DNA of 64,000 nucleotides, from assembly GCF_000002425.4 (NCBI RefSeq), contig NC_037256.1, positions 10,188,269-10,252,268 on the forward strand, written 5' to 3'. Within the stretch, counting starts at the first letter, position 1; each line of letters starts with the position of its first letter. Under the pieces are notes generated by a model. The model searched no databases. It was not told the origin of the DNA and saw only the letters and a program-made list of their open reading frames with translations. Positions 31,331 to 44,862 of this stretch are shown here, piece by piece. A program made the translations under genes and the position numbers. This DNA comes from Physcomitrium patens (Eukaryota > Streptophyta > Bryopsida > Funariales > Funariaceae).

Positions 31331-31849
31331 ATTTTATGTGAGATATTAAAGAAGATGGTATGTCATCTTTTTGGACAAAGTTTTGTCTAAGCTTGTAACA
31401 TTTGAATTAGTCTGGCAAGCTTCCATAAGTGCATCCTCTGTAACAAATACTTGAGTTATACACTAAGCTACATATTTGTTTTGAAAGCTAGAATAAGAAT
31501 ACTTGTCTTAGTGAGCTCTATTTTTTTATTATTCTAATAGACTATTACAACAAAAAACTCACCATGATTTAGTCATTATCTTATATGTATAAGAATAAGA
31601 TACATACTATCCCTTGTGATGAAAATATGCCTATTCTTGTTGGAGCATGGTACATGTAATAAAATAAAATATACAAAATATATAGATATTATTTTTTTTC
31701 TTGACAAGAACAAACAAAGAAGTGGAAGTATTAGGGCAGAAAACAATCATAAGTGACATAACAAGAATATAACAAGGCCAAAAACAAATACAAAAAGATA
31801 CATAACAATTACTGCTTTGAAGTGAATTGATAAAGGAGGTGACCACATA

Positions 31850-32500
31850 TGCACCTCTTTTGTAGATAGGATTAGTTGCTCACATGAAAGAACCAAGAAT
31901 TTTGAGCCTCAATAATGGATGTAAGGCCAAAAAATTATTGAATATATTTTAGATTGTTAAAGGTAGAAGAATACTTAGCTACTATAAAATTGATTCTAGT
32001 ATGAGCATTGATATTGGTGTAGAATTGCCTTAGTTTGTATATGATGGTATAGTCAGATGACTATAGGATGAAAGTCCATGAAGCTAAGTATATATTCAAA
32101 TTACGTGATTTTATGACAATAGAATATAGAACATGGTAAATTTTAATTATGGATTGAAAACTATGAAGGTAGGGCCAAAAGTTCTTGATTACAAAGATCA
32201 TCGCAAGTCCTTTCTTATCACTTATTTGATAATTTTTTTTTTTTGCTTTTGAAAAATATCATAAAACATATAATATAACACATTCTTTATCATCAATTTT
32301 TTGACTCAAGATTGCTCCAAGTACGCTTCAAATAGCATCTATTTATAATATAAATGACAAATAAAAATATGGATAAATAAAAAAAGAAGCTATGCAAAGG
32401 CTATATTTGAGTTGGTCAAAAGTAGCTTGCTACAATGGTCTTTAGGTAAATGCTATAATTTTTTTACTAAGCAATAGAAAGGTATAATAGTGACAATAAA
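31850..32500 (-). pseudogene. RNase H / end of reverse transcriptase (element IV), broken
   Basis: Minus-strand blocks KKGLAMIFVIKNFWPYL, then SSDYTIIYKLRQ and NINAHTR correspond to the RNase H EALA...F..YL region and to the DYTI.Y.PG..N..ADALSR closing motif of gypsy RNase H. The order relative to the integrase at 30.2-31.3 kb fits one minus-strand element. Its upstream end is cut near 32,540, where LTR family A sequence begins. Confidence 0.65.
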
Positions 32501-32799
32501 GTTACAAATGAAACAACAATAGTGATTGATAAATTTGATGAAGAGTTAAATATATTTTAAATTTATATAATTTAAAAATATAAATATAACTTAGATCTTA
32601 TCAAAATTAGATCAAAGTCCAAAAATAAATATAATATAACTTAAATATATATATGCTCAGGTAATTTAATAATATTTTTTTAATATTTAATTAAAGTCCA
32701 ATAGCTCTTATATATTTGAAGATATATTGGAGATCTTAAAGATAAGAGTTCAAGTCTTTTGAAAAACTATTGATATTATTGACGTAAATAAGAGTACAT

Positions 32800-33365
32800 T
32801 CTTATTTCAATTTGTCCAATACTATATGTCAAGGACATGAATCTTAAAGAACTAAAAGAACAATATATTCTTATATCACTCAAAAAGATTAGAAAATCAC
32901 TTAAAGATAGTATAATATTAAATTAAAATGGATATTGCCAAAGATAAAAGACTATAAAATCTTGAAATAAGACTAAAAACTAGAAAGGCATTAAAAAGAG
33001 TGAAGAAGGCTTCACTCTTGCCTCCATATATACTATCCAACTAAGAGTTATGTAGCAATGTCCGATAAGACTTCCAATACATGTTTAATTTGCAAGACAC
33101 ATGTCTTAACTTATAAGGTAAGATTCTTATATGTGTGCCACATGAATAACTTGTACCATAAGCTATTTACATGTACAATACATGGCTAACTTATTGGCTA
33201 AGTTTCTAACCTACTAATCAACTATAAAAATGTATAAAATCAAGTATGTATCTATATAGCTTTTAAGAAGCTTTGTCATAAGATAATATAAAATCTATTT
33301 ACATTTACTTTCTATCTAGAATTTATTATTTAGGTAAATATATATGTTTGTGATATTATCTCTCC
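32800..33365 (-). repeat. LTR family A, 3' LTR of element II
   Basis: Contains gacatgaatctt (32,843), aactagaaaggcat, gaaggcttcactcttgcctcc, tctaacctac and aagcttt..aagctt, and ends tgtgatattatctc at about 33,360. This copy shows that the LTR extends some 150 bp beyond the inner limit of the 5' LTR of element I, giving a length of about 0.55 kb. Confidence 0.6.
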
Positions 33366-33905
33366 TTCTAGAGATGAGTTCTATAAAGAGCGGCCATCAT
33401 ATGTTGAAGAAGTGCAAGATGTGATGAATATTATTTGCCACATATTCTAATATTTGTTCTCTTTGAAGGTAGTTGATAGATCCTCTCAGCTATCTATAGT
33501 TTCCTATTTCAAGTAGGATGACTACTTTGCTATTTGATTATTGTTGAGGCCTTTATAACTTACTTCAAATAAAACATTTATAATGCCATTATGAGTCATT
33601 CTTTCTTCCAATAAAATCACCAAATATCAAAAATTTCTTTCAAAGTTGTGATATTGAACACATTATATCTTGCCATCTATTTGAGAAAGAACTTGTCATT
33701 CTTAAAGGTCTTCATTTTAATTATGCCACCTTCAAGGCTATGACAATCGCAATATCTTATCTAGTAAGTCAACAAATAATAGCTCTTGAATTGAATTTGC
33801 TTATCATTGGTTCTTCATATTCTTAGCACTACAAATATATATAAACTAAAAACAAAGATAGAAGATAAAATGAAATATTTCTTAAACTATATTTCTTTTA
33901 TAGCA
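33366..33905 (-). other. Untranslated tract between chromodomain and LTR (element II)
   Basis: Reverse complement of 1,130-1,665 in element III (for example aagagaacaaata, gctatgacaatcgcaatatc). No reading frame. Element I has lost this tract; there the chromodomain lies only about 80 bp from the LTR. Confidence 0.6.
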
Positions 33906-34200
33906 TAGATTTGCTATTTTTCATCTTGATTTTGATGGATGCTATTGATAAAATGCATCGATCTTCTTTCTTCTATTTATAAGATTTTTAGGTGGCTTCC
34001 ATGTGTATTTAATAATATCATATTTCCACCAATGAATAAGATATTTTAATCAATTTTGTCACTGCATTAGATCTAAGTTTTTTTCTATATCAAAATTTTG
34101 ATTATTATTTAATTCTATAGGAAGAGATGGTATTTGTCTTCTTTTTAAGATAACCTCTATCTTACATGACTCAAAAAGAAATACATGGAATATGGGATGG
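33906..34200 (-). pseudogene. Chromodomain of element II, broken
   Basis: The minus-strand sequence aligns with 4,911-5,102, including the counterparts of DSR, YLVHW and the closing helix, but with stops and a shift. It is the third chromodomain in the window and the most decayed. Confidence 0.65.
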
Positions 34201-35110
34201 ATCTTTATAGATGTAATTAATAAGCAACTAAATTAATTTTTTTACAAATAGAAAATAGTCTAAGCCTATAATAATCCAATTTGTCATAAGGATGGCTAAT
34301 TTTGATATTGTGACAAAGTAATCATATCTTATTACCAATATAGAATTGAAGTTGCTTCTTATGATAGGTATTTGTATTGGTCATTTTTTTTGTTCTTAAG
34401 CTTCTTTTAGTTATTCCTTTATTATTATATGTAATTTTAAAAAATAATTTTTTAAATCTTTTGCTATAGAATTATCAACTTTTGAAAAGTCAAAAACTTC
34501 AAATTATGAATGATAATTATATTTAGTAAAAAAAGATATTTATTGCATAGAAGAATGTACCATATTATTATAATCAAACTCTATAAATGATAGAAGAATT
34601 GTCCAATTATCTAATTGATAGTTGATGATATACTTCAAATATTGCTGTAAAATTTGCTTTATATGCTCAATTTGTCTATCAATTTAAAGATGAAAAGCCA
34701 AAGATAGCTTTAGGTTCATCTTTAAAATCTTAAAAAGAATTCTTCAAAATCTTGATACAAATTGAGTCATCCTATCCAATTTAAAATCTTTATGTAATTC
34801 GTGATAATAATAGATATTGTCAAAAAAAGCTTAGTTATTTTTTTATTAATAATAGATTTTATATATAGTAGAAATATGCCATTTTGATAAAACAATCTAC
34901 TATCAAAAATATAAAATCATACAAACTTAAGACTAGAAGATGTATGATAAAATCTATAAAAACAAAAGACCATAATTGTTTTAAAATAGTTAATGGCTAA
35001 AGAATTCTATAAGGTCAATGATAAGGATTTTTTGATTTTAAAAAAATGTTAGATAATTATACAAAGTCTTTGACTACCTTTTACATTTAAGACTATAAAA
35101 AATCTCTTGA
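34200..35110 (-). pseudogene. Integrase of element II, broken
   Basis: Aligns with 6,640-7,500 of element I over its length without the family B insertion. Recognisable minus-strand blocks correspond to DFI, FTKM, KSI...E and TQF. Numerous stops. It preserves the empty site of LTR B copy 1 at 34,205-34,225. Confidence 0.7.
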
Positions 35111-35589
35111 TATTAACTTTAAAATCTTGTTATATCCAAGATATCCAATTACTAGAAAATCATGATGAACTTAAAGAACATGTAATTATGCTTTGTCTCC
35201 TAGAATATATAATTATTCATCAAAATAGAATAGATTATTTTTAAATTTAAATCTAAAATTTTAATGAGACTTAATAGAATTATTTTTAATATCATAAACA
35301 AGAAGATTAAAGAATATATATGATTGAACTTTCTTGAAAAAGATTGAATTAATAGTCAATATTGATTTTATTACTTAAATATAAAATTAATTTTTTGTAT
35401 CAAGAAAATTATTCTTTATTGATTAAAAGTTGCATCTTTTTCTTTAGGTGCAAGATAAAAATGTCTAGAAAGGGATTTTGACAAATCTCATTATTTTTTA
35501 GATCAATAAATGATCTTGAAATAAAATCTTAATAAATACATGCTTCAATAGGTTTAGGAATGATTCAAAAATTGTGACAATATAAAATA

Positions 35590-36520
35590 CTCAAGATTCT
35601 TGTGATTTGTATATATAGTGATTGGAACTACAAATACCTTTTAAATAATGACACCATTCTTGAAATGAATCCACAATTATATGAAACTCTTTGTTGTGGA
35701 TCTTATAGTTAATCTTAGCTACTAATTTTAAAAAAAAATAGAAATCTACTAGATGGAGCTTATCATCTACTTCTATTTGTAATAGTACCATATCTATAGC
35801 AAAGTTTGATGCATTTATTTTTATAAGTTATGCCTTAAAAAAGTCAATGTAATACAAGATTATTTTTAGAAACTTATATTGCATCTTTGATTGTTTTTAA
35901 AATATTTTAATCCATGATAGTCTAGATATTTTTATGATTTACCATAAGACCATCATTTGAAATGATATATCTTAAAAAATTAACTTAAGTAGTGAAAAAT
36001 ATATATATATTTTAATTTTGATATATAATCTTACATCTATAAGTTTTTGTAGCATGCACCAAATATGAAGTTCATAATCTTCTATATTTTTAGAATAGAT
36101 TAAAATATTCTTCAGATAAAAAATAATAAAATCATCTAAAAACTCATTAAAGATATTATTAATTAGATATTGGAATATAGTTTGTTTATTTTTGAATCCA
36201 AAAGGCATGATATTATATTTAAAATTCCTATACTTGGCTTAAAACATTGTCTTCCATTCTTTTTTTCTTTTTTTTATTTTTTTATTTTTAATGCATACTA
36301 GGTTGTATACTCCTTGTAGATGTATTTTTGTATAGATCTTTGCTTAATTGAGTTGATGAAGAAGTCTTCAAAATCAAAGATAGATAATACCTATTCTTAA
36401 TGGTGATTTCATTGAGTTTTTGATAGTTTACATACATTCATAAAGATCTATTTTTTTTCTTAACAAATAAGATGAGAGCTCTCATTGGAAGATTAGAATG
36501 GAGTATGAAGTTTTTAACCA
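35590..36520 (-). pseudogene. Reverse transcriptase and RNase H of element II, broken
   Basis: The minus-strand open stretch 36,208-35,972 has MPFGFKNKQTIFQYL, then FLDDFIIFYLKNILIYSKN. The catalytic Y-x-D-D is YLKN, so both Asp are lost. RNase H follows at 35,830-35,591 with DDKLHLVDF, then INYKIHNKEF. Upstream blocks DGSL-like, YRG-like and TKID-like lie at 36,300-36,480 with stops. Confidence 0.8.
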
Positions 36521-36698
36521 AATTCTTGTCAATGTATTTGTTAAATGCAACAAACTTGTTTTGCAAAAAGTTATAGATTATTTCAAATGGTGATTGAACT
36601 TTATCTTGAAGATCAATAGAACAATACTTTGAAAAAATATGTGCTTTTTTTTTTAAAACATCTTAATAATCTTGGTACTAGCTTGAAATTCCATTTGA

Positions 36699-36699
<1 letters not shown>

Positions 36700-36738
<39 letters not shown>
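36700..36738. repeat. Poly-T run inside element II
   Basis: About 37 T between the reverse-transcriptase and protease regions. Element I has only nine T at the equivalent place (8,737), so the run expanded after insertion. Confidence 0.85.
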
Positions 36739-36743
<5 letters not shown>

Positions 36744-36869
36744 AAATAGATATGGCATATATAACAAAAGTTAACTATTTTCTTGTTGCATGCATGAAAG
36801 CTCTTGCATCTATCAACAAGGACTTGGTTGTATTGAATTTATGCTTTTTGACTCATCTAAGAAGATCTT

Positions 36870-37335
36870 GGACTAAACTACAAAAAAATTGAAGCTACAA
36901 AAAATTTAGTCTATTTGAGGGTTATACTTCTTTAAGTACAATAATTATAAAATAACTTATATAGATGAAGATCTAATGATATTAAATATTAGTAAGCTAT
37001 TATGATCTTTAGTTGCTATATCTAAAAGAACTGCTTTATAGATAATATCTCCAAAGGATAACAACGATCAACTATGACTTTTACAAATACAAGTTTATTT
37101 TTCTTGTCTAAAGATATTGCTTATTTTTTAATAAAGGCTTTATTTATAAAAGAAATTAAGGCTCCTAAATCCACCAATGCAAAGACTTGATGATTTTTTG
37201 GTTTTAAATAAACTTCTATAATAAAATGAGTTAAAGAATTTAAAAAGAGAATATGACCTCTATTAGATGTTAGGCAAGATTTTAGCTGCACATGCACTAT
37301 TATAGCTAGAAAAATTTACTTTTTGAAACGTTGTT
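36870..37335 (-). pseudogene. Protease and end of gag of element II, broken
   Basis: Aligns with 8,930-9,400 of element I. The match ends near 37,335 (ttttgaaacgttg), so the rest of gag and the 5' LTR are missing or replaced. The aspartic protease active site is not intact. Confidence 0.5.
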
Positions 37336-38180
37336 GAGGTAGAGAGAATTTGCCTTAAGAAAGCAATGGACTTTTGGCTGTCATTAATTATTCAACCAAA
37401 CCTCATGATAAAGATAAAGAAAAAAAATCCAATATTTGCTATAGTATATTGATAGAGGAATGAGTAATGATAAAGTAGATATGATTTGTAACATTATATG
37501 CTACTTCTCTATTCTAAAGAAGTAGGGACGGTATATCATTCATTGAGCTTGTCTTGCATCTAAGATAGTATATTTGTATTAGAATATACATATATATTAT
37601 TTAAATTCTTGTCATTATCAAAAAAAAATATGTAAAATATTAATTAAAGTCGTTCAAGGAACTTTTCTTAAAATTTAATCATAAAAAAATTAAAATTGTA
37701 CTAAATCATTTAAGCATCATGTTGTCTTCTTCACATCAAACTTTCCAAAGTCCTTTGGTAGTAAGAATAGCAAGAGGTAGGCTCTCAACAACTTTGAGAC
37801 TCAACTTTTTAGGCTTTAGTGCAAGAAATTTGTTTCCACAAGCTATAGAGGATGCCAAAGTATTCCATTGCTTGGATTATACACCAAAAGATTCAAAAGT
37901 CATACACCTCATTACTCACTTTGAATTAAGAGGCTTGATTTTTCAATTTTACCACGACTTTAATCTTAAAATATTATATTTATTTTTTTATAATATTTTA
38001 AGACTATATTAAATATATAAAAAATAAAATATTTAATATTAAATAGAGGATTTAAAATTTAAAAAATTACAATAAATTAATACCTTTTGATAATCTTATT
38101 AAGTTTATTAGATGTAATAGTTAATATAAGGCTTTGAAATGTTTCAAAGATATTCATGATATATTTTTAAAATAAATTTA
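37335..38180. other. Unclassified stretch 5' of element II
   Basis: No retroelement domain recognised. A plus-strand frame at 37,719-38,012 starts at ATG (MLSSSHQTFQSPLVVRIARG) and stays open for 97 codons, but its second half is AT-rich low-complexity sequence. I recognise no family and think chance is the likeliest explanation. Confidence 0.3.
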
Positions 38181-38188
38181 TTTTAAAA

Positions 38189-38237
38189 ATAAAACTTATG
38201 TAATATATATATATATATATATATATATAAGTTTTAT
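38189..38237. repeat. Palindrome enclosing a (TA)n run
   Basis: ATAAAACTTAT at 38,189-38,199 and its exact complement ATAAGTTTTAT at 38,227-38,237 flank a TA run. The whole can extrude as one hairpin of about 24 bp. Confidence 0.8.
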
Positions 38238-38595
38238 GCACTAAAATAAAATTCTAAATAAAAGTGTATAAAATATTACAAATATTATATTAAGAAAAAT
38301 ATTCACAGAATCAAAATCACAAAAAAATAAAAAAAATAAAAAATAGTGTTACTAAAATCTAAAATAAAATTCATATGCATAATAAAGTTCTATCAAGATA
38401 AGTACTATATTTGCTAAAATCTTCAAAAATAAAATTTAAAAGTATCCTAAGTGCCCACCAAATAGGGCACTTATTATGTGATAAGGAGGAATGCCTATTA
38501 TTCTCCCTTCCCTCTATTAAAGAGAGATAAATTAATCTCTCTTCTTTCTTAAGAATCCCTACAAGGGCACTTGATTATAAGGCAATTAAGCCTAG

Positions 38596-38598
<3 letters not shown>

Positions 38599-38632
<34 letters not shown>

Positions 38633-38658
38633 CATACATACATACATACATACATACC
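38599..38658. repeat. Compound (TA)n(TACA)n microsatellite
   Basis: TA run of about 30 bases passing directly into about seven TACA units. Confidence 0.9.
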
Positions 38659-38659
38659 A

Positions 38660-40027
38660 TCTTGTAAAATATATATAAAAATACAATAGGTTTTTAAAAG
38701 TTTTATAGCAAAAATGTTATCTAAACAGATTAAATCAACAAGCATGAATGTTACAAATATGAGTAGCTTTGTTGAATCTTTTTCTATTTCTTTGAACATC
38801 AAATCTTGTAAACAGAATATAATTGTGTAATATAATTTTTTTCTATTATTTTTTAAAAAAAATTATTGATTTTAGCTCATTGTAGAAAAAAAAATAAAAA
38901 TAAAAAAATGGAATACTCAGTATTTACTTCGAACATAATAAAATATCAATTTAGTTAAGGTTTTTCTTAAGCATAAATCCCATTTAAATCAATGTAGTTT
39001 CATTATTTTTTTAAAGTTCTATTGTGATTTTTATGAAGTTAATGTTAATTCTCATTACCTACTTGAGTAGAAATAATTGGTAAGACCATATTATTTTAGT
39101 CTGATAAGTGATCATAATTCAGAAAAAAATTTAACAATTTTCTTTTTTGATTCAATAATAATCTATGATAATATAAAAATTTGATTTTTGGTTTTTATTT
39201 TTTTGGATTTTTGTTATTTTAGATTTTTAGGTTTTTTGTTTTTCTTGGTTTTTTTGGTTTTTGGTTTTTTTAGTTTTTGGTTTTTGGTTTTTTCTTTTAT
39301 TTTTTTTTGTGATAATCAAAAAAAAAAAAAAAAACGAACAAAAATACATTTCAATTCTTATTTCAGTTTCCAACAAAGAGTAGTATCAAATACATGCTTT
39401 CCAACATTGGTCTTTTTGATTATTTTTTTTTATCAAAATTGATACATGCTGAACAAAAACTCTGTTGCCTTTATTATTTTGGTAAGCCTACATTATCAAA
39501 TAAACCTGGAAAAAGAAAGAAAGAAGAACGATCCTAGAATAGCATTTCGACTGATGGTTGTTTTCTACAAATATGTGGTGAAAAATGATGTTTTTAAACA
39601 ATTTTTTTCAAAAAAGTTGTTTAGTGCCATACTAATTGAGCAAATCCAAAGTGGACCTTAATATATATATCTATTTATCTACAAAAAAGAAGTTAATTAA
39701 TGAATTCTAATAATAGGCTTTTGAATAGGCTTCCAGAGGTATATGCATCATTATGAGTTTAAAGTTTTATTCATTGAATTTACTGGAGCTTGTACATGAC
39801 ATGTATAAACCTTAAAAATAAAAGTTAGTTTAAAGCAATTGGTAAATTTTGTAATCAATTATCAACATATGGTCCAAGTCTTCGCATTATTTTCTTGCCT
39901 GATTGCACAACACACTTCATCGTAAATGTTTTTTATGTCGACAAAAATAAGATAATAATAAAACATGTATAGTTAATTTTTATTATTATCAATTTAGAAT
40001 AACTTGAAAAATAAATTTAACAGACTA

Positions 40028-40062
<35 letters not shown>

Positions 40063-43000
40063 TTTTTAAACAAAATTTAGGTTTTATACATAATAGATAA
40101 TATCAAATGATAATAGCTTTAAATCCATAAATTTATATTTCATTGAAGTAGTTAGAATAAATAACATTCGATTTCTATTGACCAAATTAGAAATATAAAT
40201 TATTTTAATTGACTATATTATATTTTGATTTTTTTATCAAAAGTAGTAATACCAAAAATAGAAAAAAATTAGTGGTTTTACTTTATTTTAACTTCATGGA
40301 ATAAAATGTTGTTTTTTTCATATATATATTTTTTTCAACTTGGTCCTATAAAATTTAATGTTTAGAGAATATTAAAGTTGATAAGATTTTAATATAATAC
40401 AGTGAATCTTAATATTAAATTACACTAATATACATTATTTTTTAAAAATATTCAGATAATATCTAATCTCCTCAAAAAAATTCAACTTTTGTATCTTTAG
40501 TTTTAAAACTTTGGTAGGTATTTCTATTGCAAATTTTAATCAGATAGTAAAAATTGCATATTCTATAAGTTTAAGAAGATCATATTGTTTGCCAATTTGA
40601 GTTGATAATAGATGTTTGTGCTTTTGAATAATTTAAGATTAACATCAAATATAAAAATAATTTATTTATATATAGAAGATATTTTTATAATACTTAAACT
40701 AACATATTAGCAACATATTAATTTTAGATAATTTTAGGATGATACAATGTACAAATACTATACAAACATGAAAGATAATTATCTTAAAAATATATCAATT
40801 TTAAAATAATTTTAGTCATTCTTTCTGTAGTAAAAAATATTTATTTATAATAAAATTAAGAAATAAATATATAAATAAATAAATAAATAAAATTATAAAA
40901 TTATTTTACTAACAAAATATTAAATAAAAGTATTAAGCTAATTAAAATTTGATCTAATTTTCAATTTTTTTTGAATTTGTCTTTGAATGTACTAATATGA
41001 AAATAAATTACAAAAACAAAAAGAAAAAAGAATAATTTAAATATTATTTATTTTTTTAAATTCTTTTTGGATTTTTCATTTTTTATTTTTTATTTTATTG
41101 CTTATTTTAATTTAAACTTAGAAAAAAATATTTTTTTATTTTATAATTTTATCAATTTTTATTATAATTAGTTTTTTTAGGATTAAAAAAATTAATTTTT
41201 ATAATATATAAAAATTCTCTCTATATATACATATATCTGTTATATAAAATACATCAAGGGAATACATAAAACAATGGGATAAATTTGGAAAAGACCAATT
41301 TAATCTTTGATTGGCTCCATCTTTCATTGTTTTCATCAAAAGTGAAGCAAAAGTTGAGTTATGCAACAATTCATAGGAACTTAACAACACATGAATCACT
41401 TCTACCTCAAAATTGCATCTTAAGCTACACTAGTACTTGAGTAGTCGTGCAATATTATGCCACAACTTTGATTAAAAGCCAGGACGACCACGACTACAAG
41501 TTTATATCTTGGTTTCTTTGTAGTGTTCCTTCTTAACATTATTCACATGCTATTTTTTTCTTTATTTTTCATTGTTTTTTTGTCAGACAATGAAGGTTTC
41601 AAAACAACATATTTGATATCAACAAAGTATTGGGATGGTCAATGGATGACAAAACACTGCTTTCTTTTAGATTCTTCTGAATCTTTTAATGTTAAGCTTC
41701 ATAGTATGTATTCAAGTGAATTCATTGGATAGTTTTTAATGTAATTTGTAAATCTATAGAGATTTGATTTTCTATAACAATAGCATGGATTCAACTAATA
41801 AATGTATAAATAATACATTATTTGGTATCTTAAACTTACATTTAAAGTTTAAAAAGTATTTGTAACTTTAAAAATTATTTTTGATAATAAATTGTGTTGT
41901 TAAAATATATTAATATATATCTTTAGTTATTATTAATATTATTAAAAATTAAATATAAAATTATTATAATATTTTATTTTTTCATAATAAACAAGAACTA
42001 TCTTGAATATTAATTTCTAAAAAATCTTATCTTGTGCAAATATTAGTTGGAACTTAAAATTTTTAATAAAAATAATCATGCCAAATCCATGTTTTTTAAA
42101 TATCAAAAGATATTGATTCTTTTATATTCTATATTCTTTATTAAGGAATATTTGAATATGTCATTAATATCTCTTATTTTTAGTATTGATCAAAATCTTA
42201 TAAAAAAAATTATCATTCATTGTGAATGTATTTTTTAAGTTCAAAAGATGGTTATTTCCTCCAACTATTCTTTTTTCAACAATGTTTTTAAAGATTTTTC
42301 TTGTATAGTTTCATTTTTTTTTTTATCTTCTTTTAAAAAACTCTCATTGTTTTATTTCTTACATTATTAAGTTTTCATCAAAATATTTTAATTTTTAATA
42401 AATTCATTATTCTTAATAAAGATATAGTTTATATGTATATGTATAAATATTATAGTTACTCAATTTATGATTTATTAAGTCAAGGACCCTTTTATCATCA
42501 ATTTTTTAAATGATATCTTTCAAATCTTTTGAATTTAAAATAAAACTTGCTTCAAATTTTCATTCTCATGCTAATAAACAAATCAAATTTATAAATTTAG
42601 TTATAAATTAGTATCCAAATAATCAAGCAAGATTTTTGCTAAGAGATAATTTTTTATAATATTATAATATATATATTTTTATATATAGTCAACATTCTTT
42701 ATTGGAATTATGAATACCATCCTATTTTTAAAAATTTAATTTTTGTTGACATTAAGAAATTTTAAAATAAAACATATTTTGTAATTAGAACTGTAATCAA
42801 ATAAGTAAAAATATATAACTTCAATATTAAAAACACCAATGCAAATATATTTGAAAAGAAAATATAATAATCAAATCTGGTAATAATGTATAGTATTATT
42901 GTTATAATACTAAGACCAATGATTCTTGTGGCAAATTTATTCTTTTAAATACTAGGAGTAATTTTTAGACATATAAATCTATTTATTTATTTTATAAATT

Positions 43001-44813
43001 TAAATCATAAATATATTTATTATTTATCTTTTAAACATCTTCTAAAATAGTGATGTATGTGCACTCAAATTATGTCTATATCTGATATTCTAGATAATTA
43101 TTTTAAATTCAAATTAATTACAGTCTTGTATTCAGATAATTACTATAAATATTATAATTTTTTTACACTGATATAAATAAAGATTTAAAAAGTACACATT
43201 GAAGCCATCTTAATATATTGTAAATACTCAAATTATAATTTAAATGTATTTAGTATCATTAATGTAAATAAAAGAACAAATTTTCGGATTAGAAGATAGA
43301 ATAAAGTCTAAAAACCAAGTTAATTTCTTGTTTTTCAAAATTATTATGTAATTTCTTAAAGAACTATTTAGTGATTGTGAAAAAAGTAGATGCTATGTTT
43401 AAGATTTCCATGACCAATCATACATAATCTCATTTTACAAATGTAATATTTTAAAAAATCATGTCTCAAATTAATATTTGCTATTTTTAAATCCTTGTTC
43501 TTTACTTAGAAATCCATATGATCTCTTAAAAAAAACCCCTAATTTAAGTTTAGTAATATTTTCTAGAATATTTAAAAAATTTAACTATATAAAATATATA
43601 AAATATAATTTTTGAAAAAAAGGCCTTTTAAATTGTGATGATTGTTTTTTTAAAAATTCTTCATAGTTTTAATGAATTAAAAAAATTAAAAATTGTACCA
43701 GAGATTATTTTTTAATTTTAAAAAATAAATAATAAAAATAAAATTCAAAAAAAAGTACTGGAATGTTGAAGAGCATTGTTGAATCGAAAAATGAAATTAA
43801 CAAGAAATTTAGATTGTTCTTTTAAATGATTGTTACGATTTGTATGAAATTAAAATATTCTACAAGACATTGTAATAGAAATATACAAAAAAATGAAAAT
43901 TAATAATTCACCAAAAGATATTGTATTTTTTGGGCAAAGTTTTTGAGTAAATATCTGGTTCAAAAAACAACTTTGGCATAAAATATGGGCTGTTATAAAA
44001 TTATTTAACTCTACTAGCATTGTATAAATTGACACATGTTAAGGTGTTAGTAGATAAAGTTGTAAATTGGCATTCATATTCACCAATAAATAAACAGATG
44101 TTTTTTAAAAGATTATTTACTTAACGTCTTTTTTCTACAAACAAAACAGTATTTTAAATGAGTACAACTTAGAATAATATAAATATTGTAATGAATAAAA
44201 GGAATGATATTAAAAACCTATTTTCAACATACTATATTGTAATTTAGAAATCTTATATAAAATTTTAGAATACTTAAGTTAAATATCTATGTAATTAAAA
44301 TATTTCATTAAATAAAAATATATAAAATTAACGAAATAAGTATAAGATATTTTAAGGACTTAAATAAATAAAAAAATTGCAAAAGAATACTGTATATCTT
44401 ATCAATTAGAAATTTTTGAACCTTACAAAAATTACAAAATACAAAGAAAACCACAAATGAATTAGATATAATTCTCATAAATATATTACAAGAAAATCAT
44501 AGTTTAAGAAACAATTCAATTCTTTTGATATTATTACAAATAAAAACAATAATTTGATTAAAGCAAAAATATCACATACAATAATAATTTAAAATAATTG
44601 TATGGTTTTTAATACATGAGTTTTATGGTTATTTATAATTTAATTCAGATATTGTTAATTCTAATTTCTACTAAGATTCAAATACATTCATATTGATAGA
44701 AATGTTATCTTACAATAAAACTATAATAAAATTTCAAAATAGACCTATCAAATACAAGAAAAATATTTATTATATTAAAGAAAATATTATTAAATTTATG
44801 AATGTATATTTGA

Positions 44814-44862
<49 letters not shown>

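Noticed and set aside
39188-39442. 84-codon Phe/Leu-rich frame that looks like a membrane protein
   Set aside because: Translation of a T/G low-complexity tract ending in poly-A.
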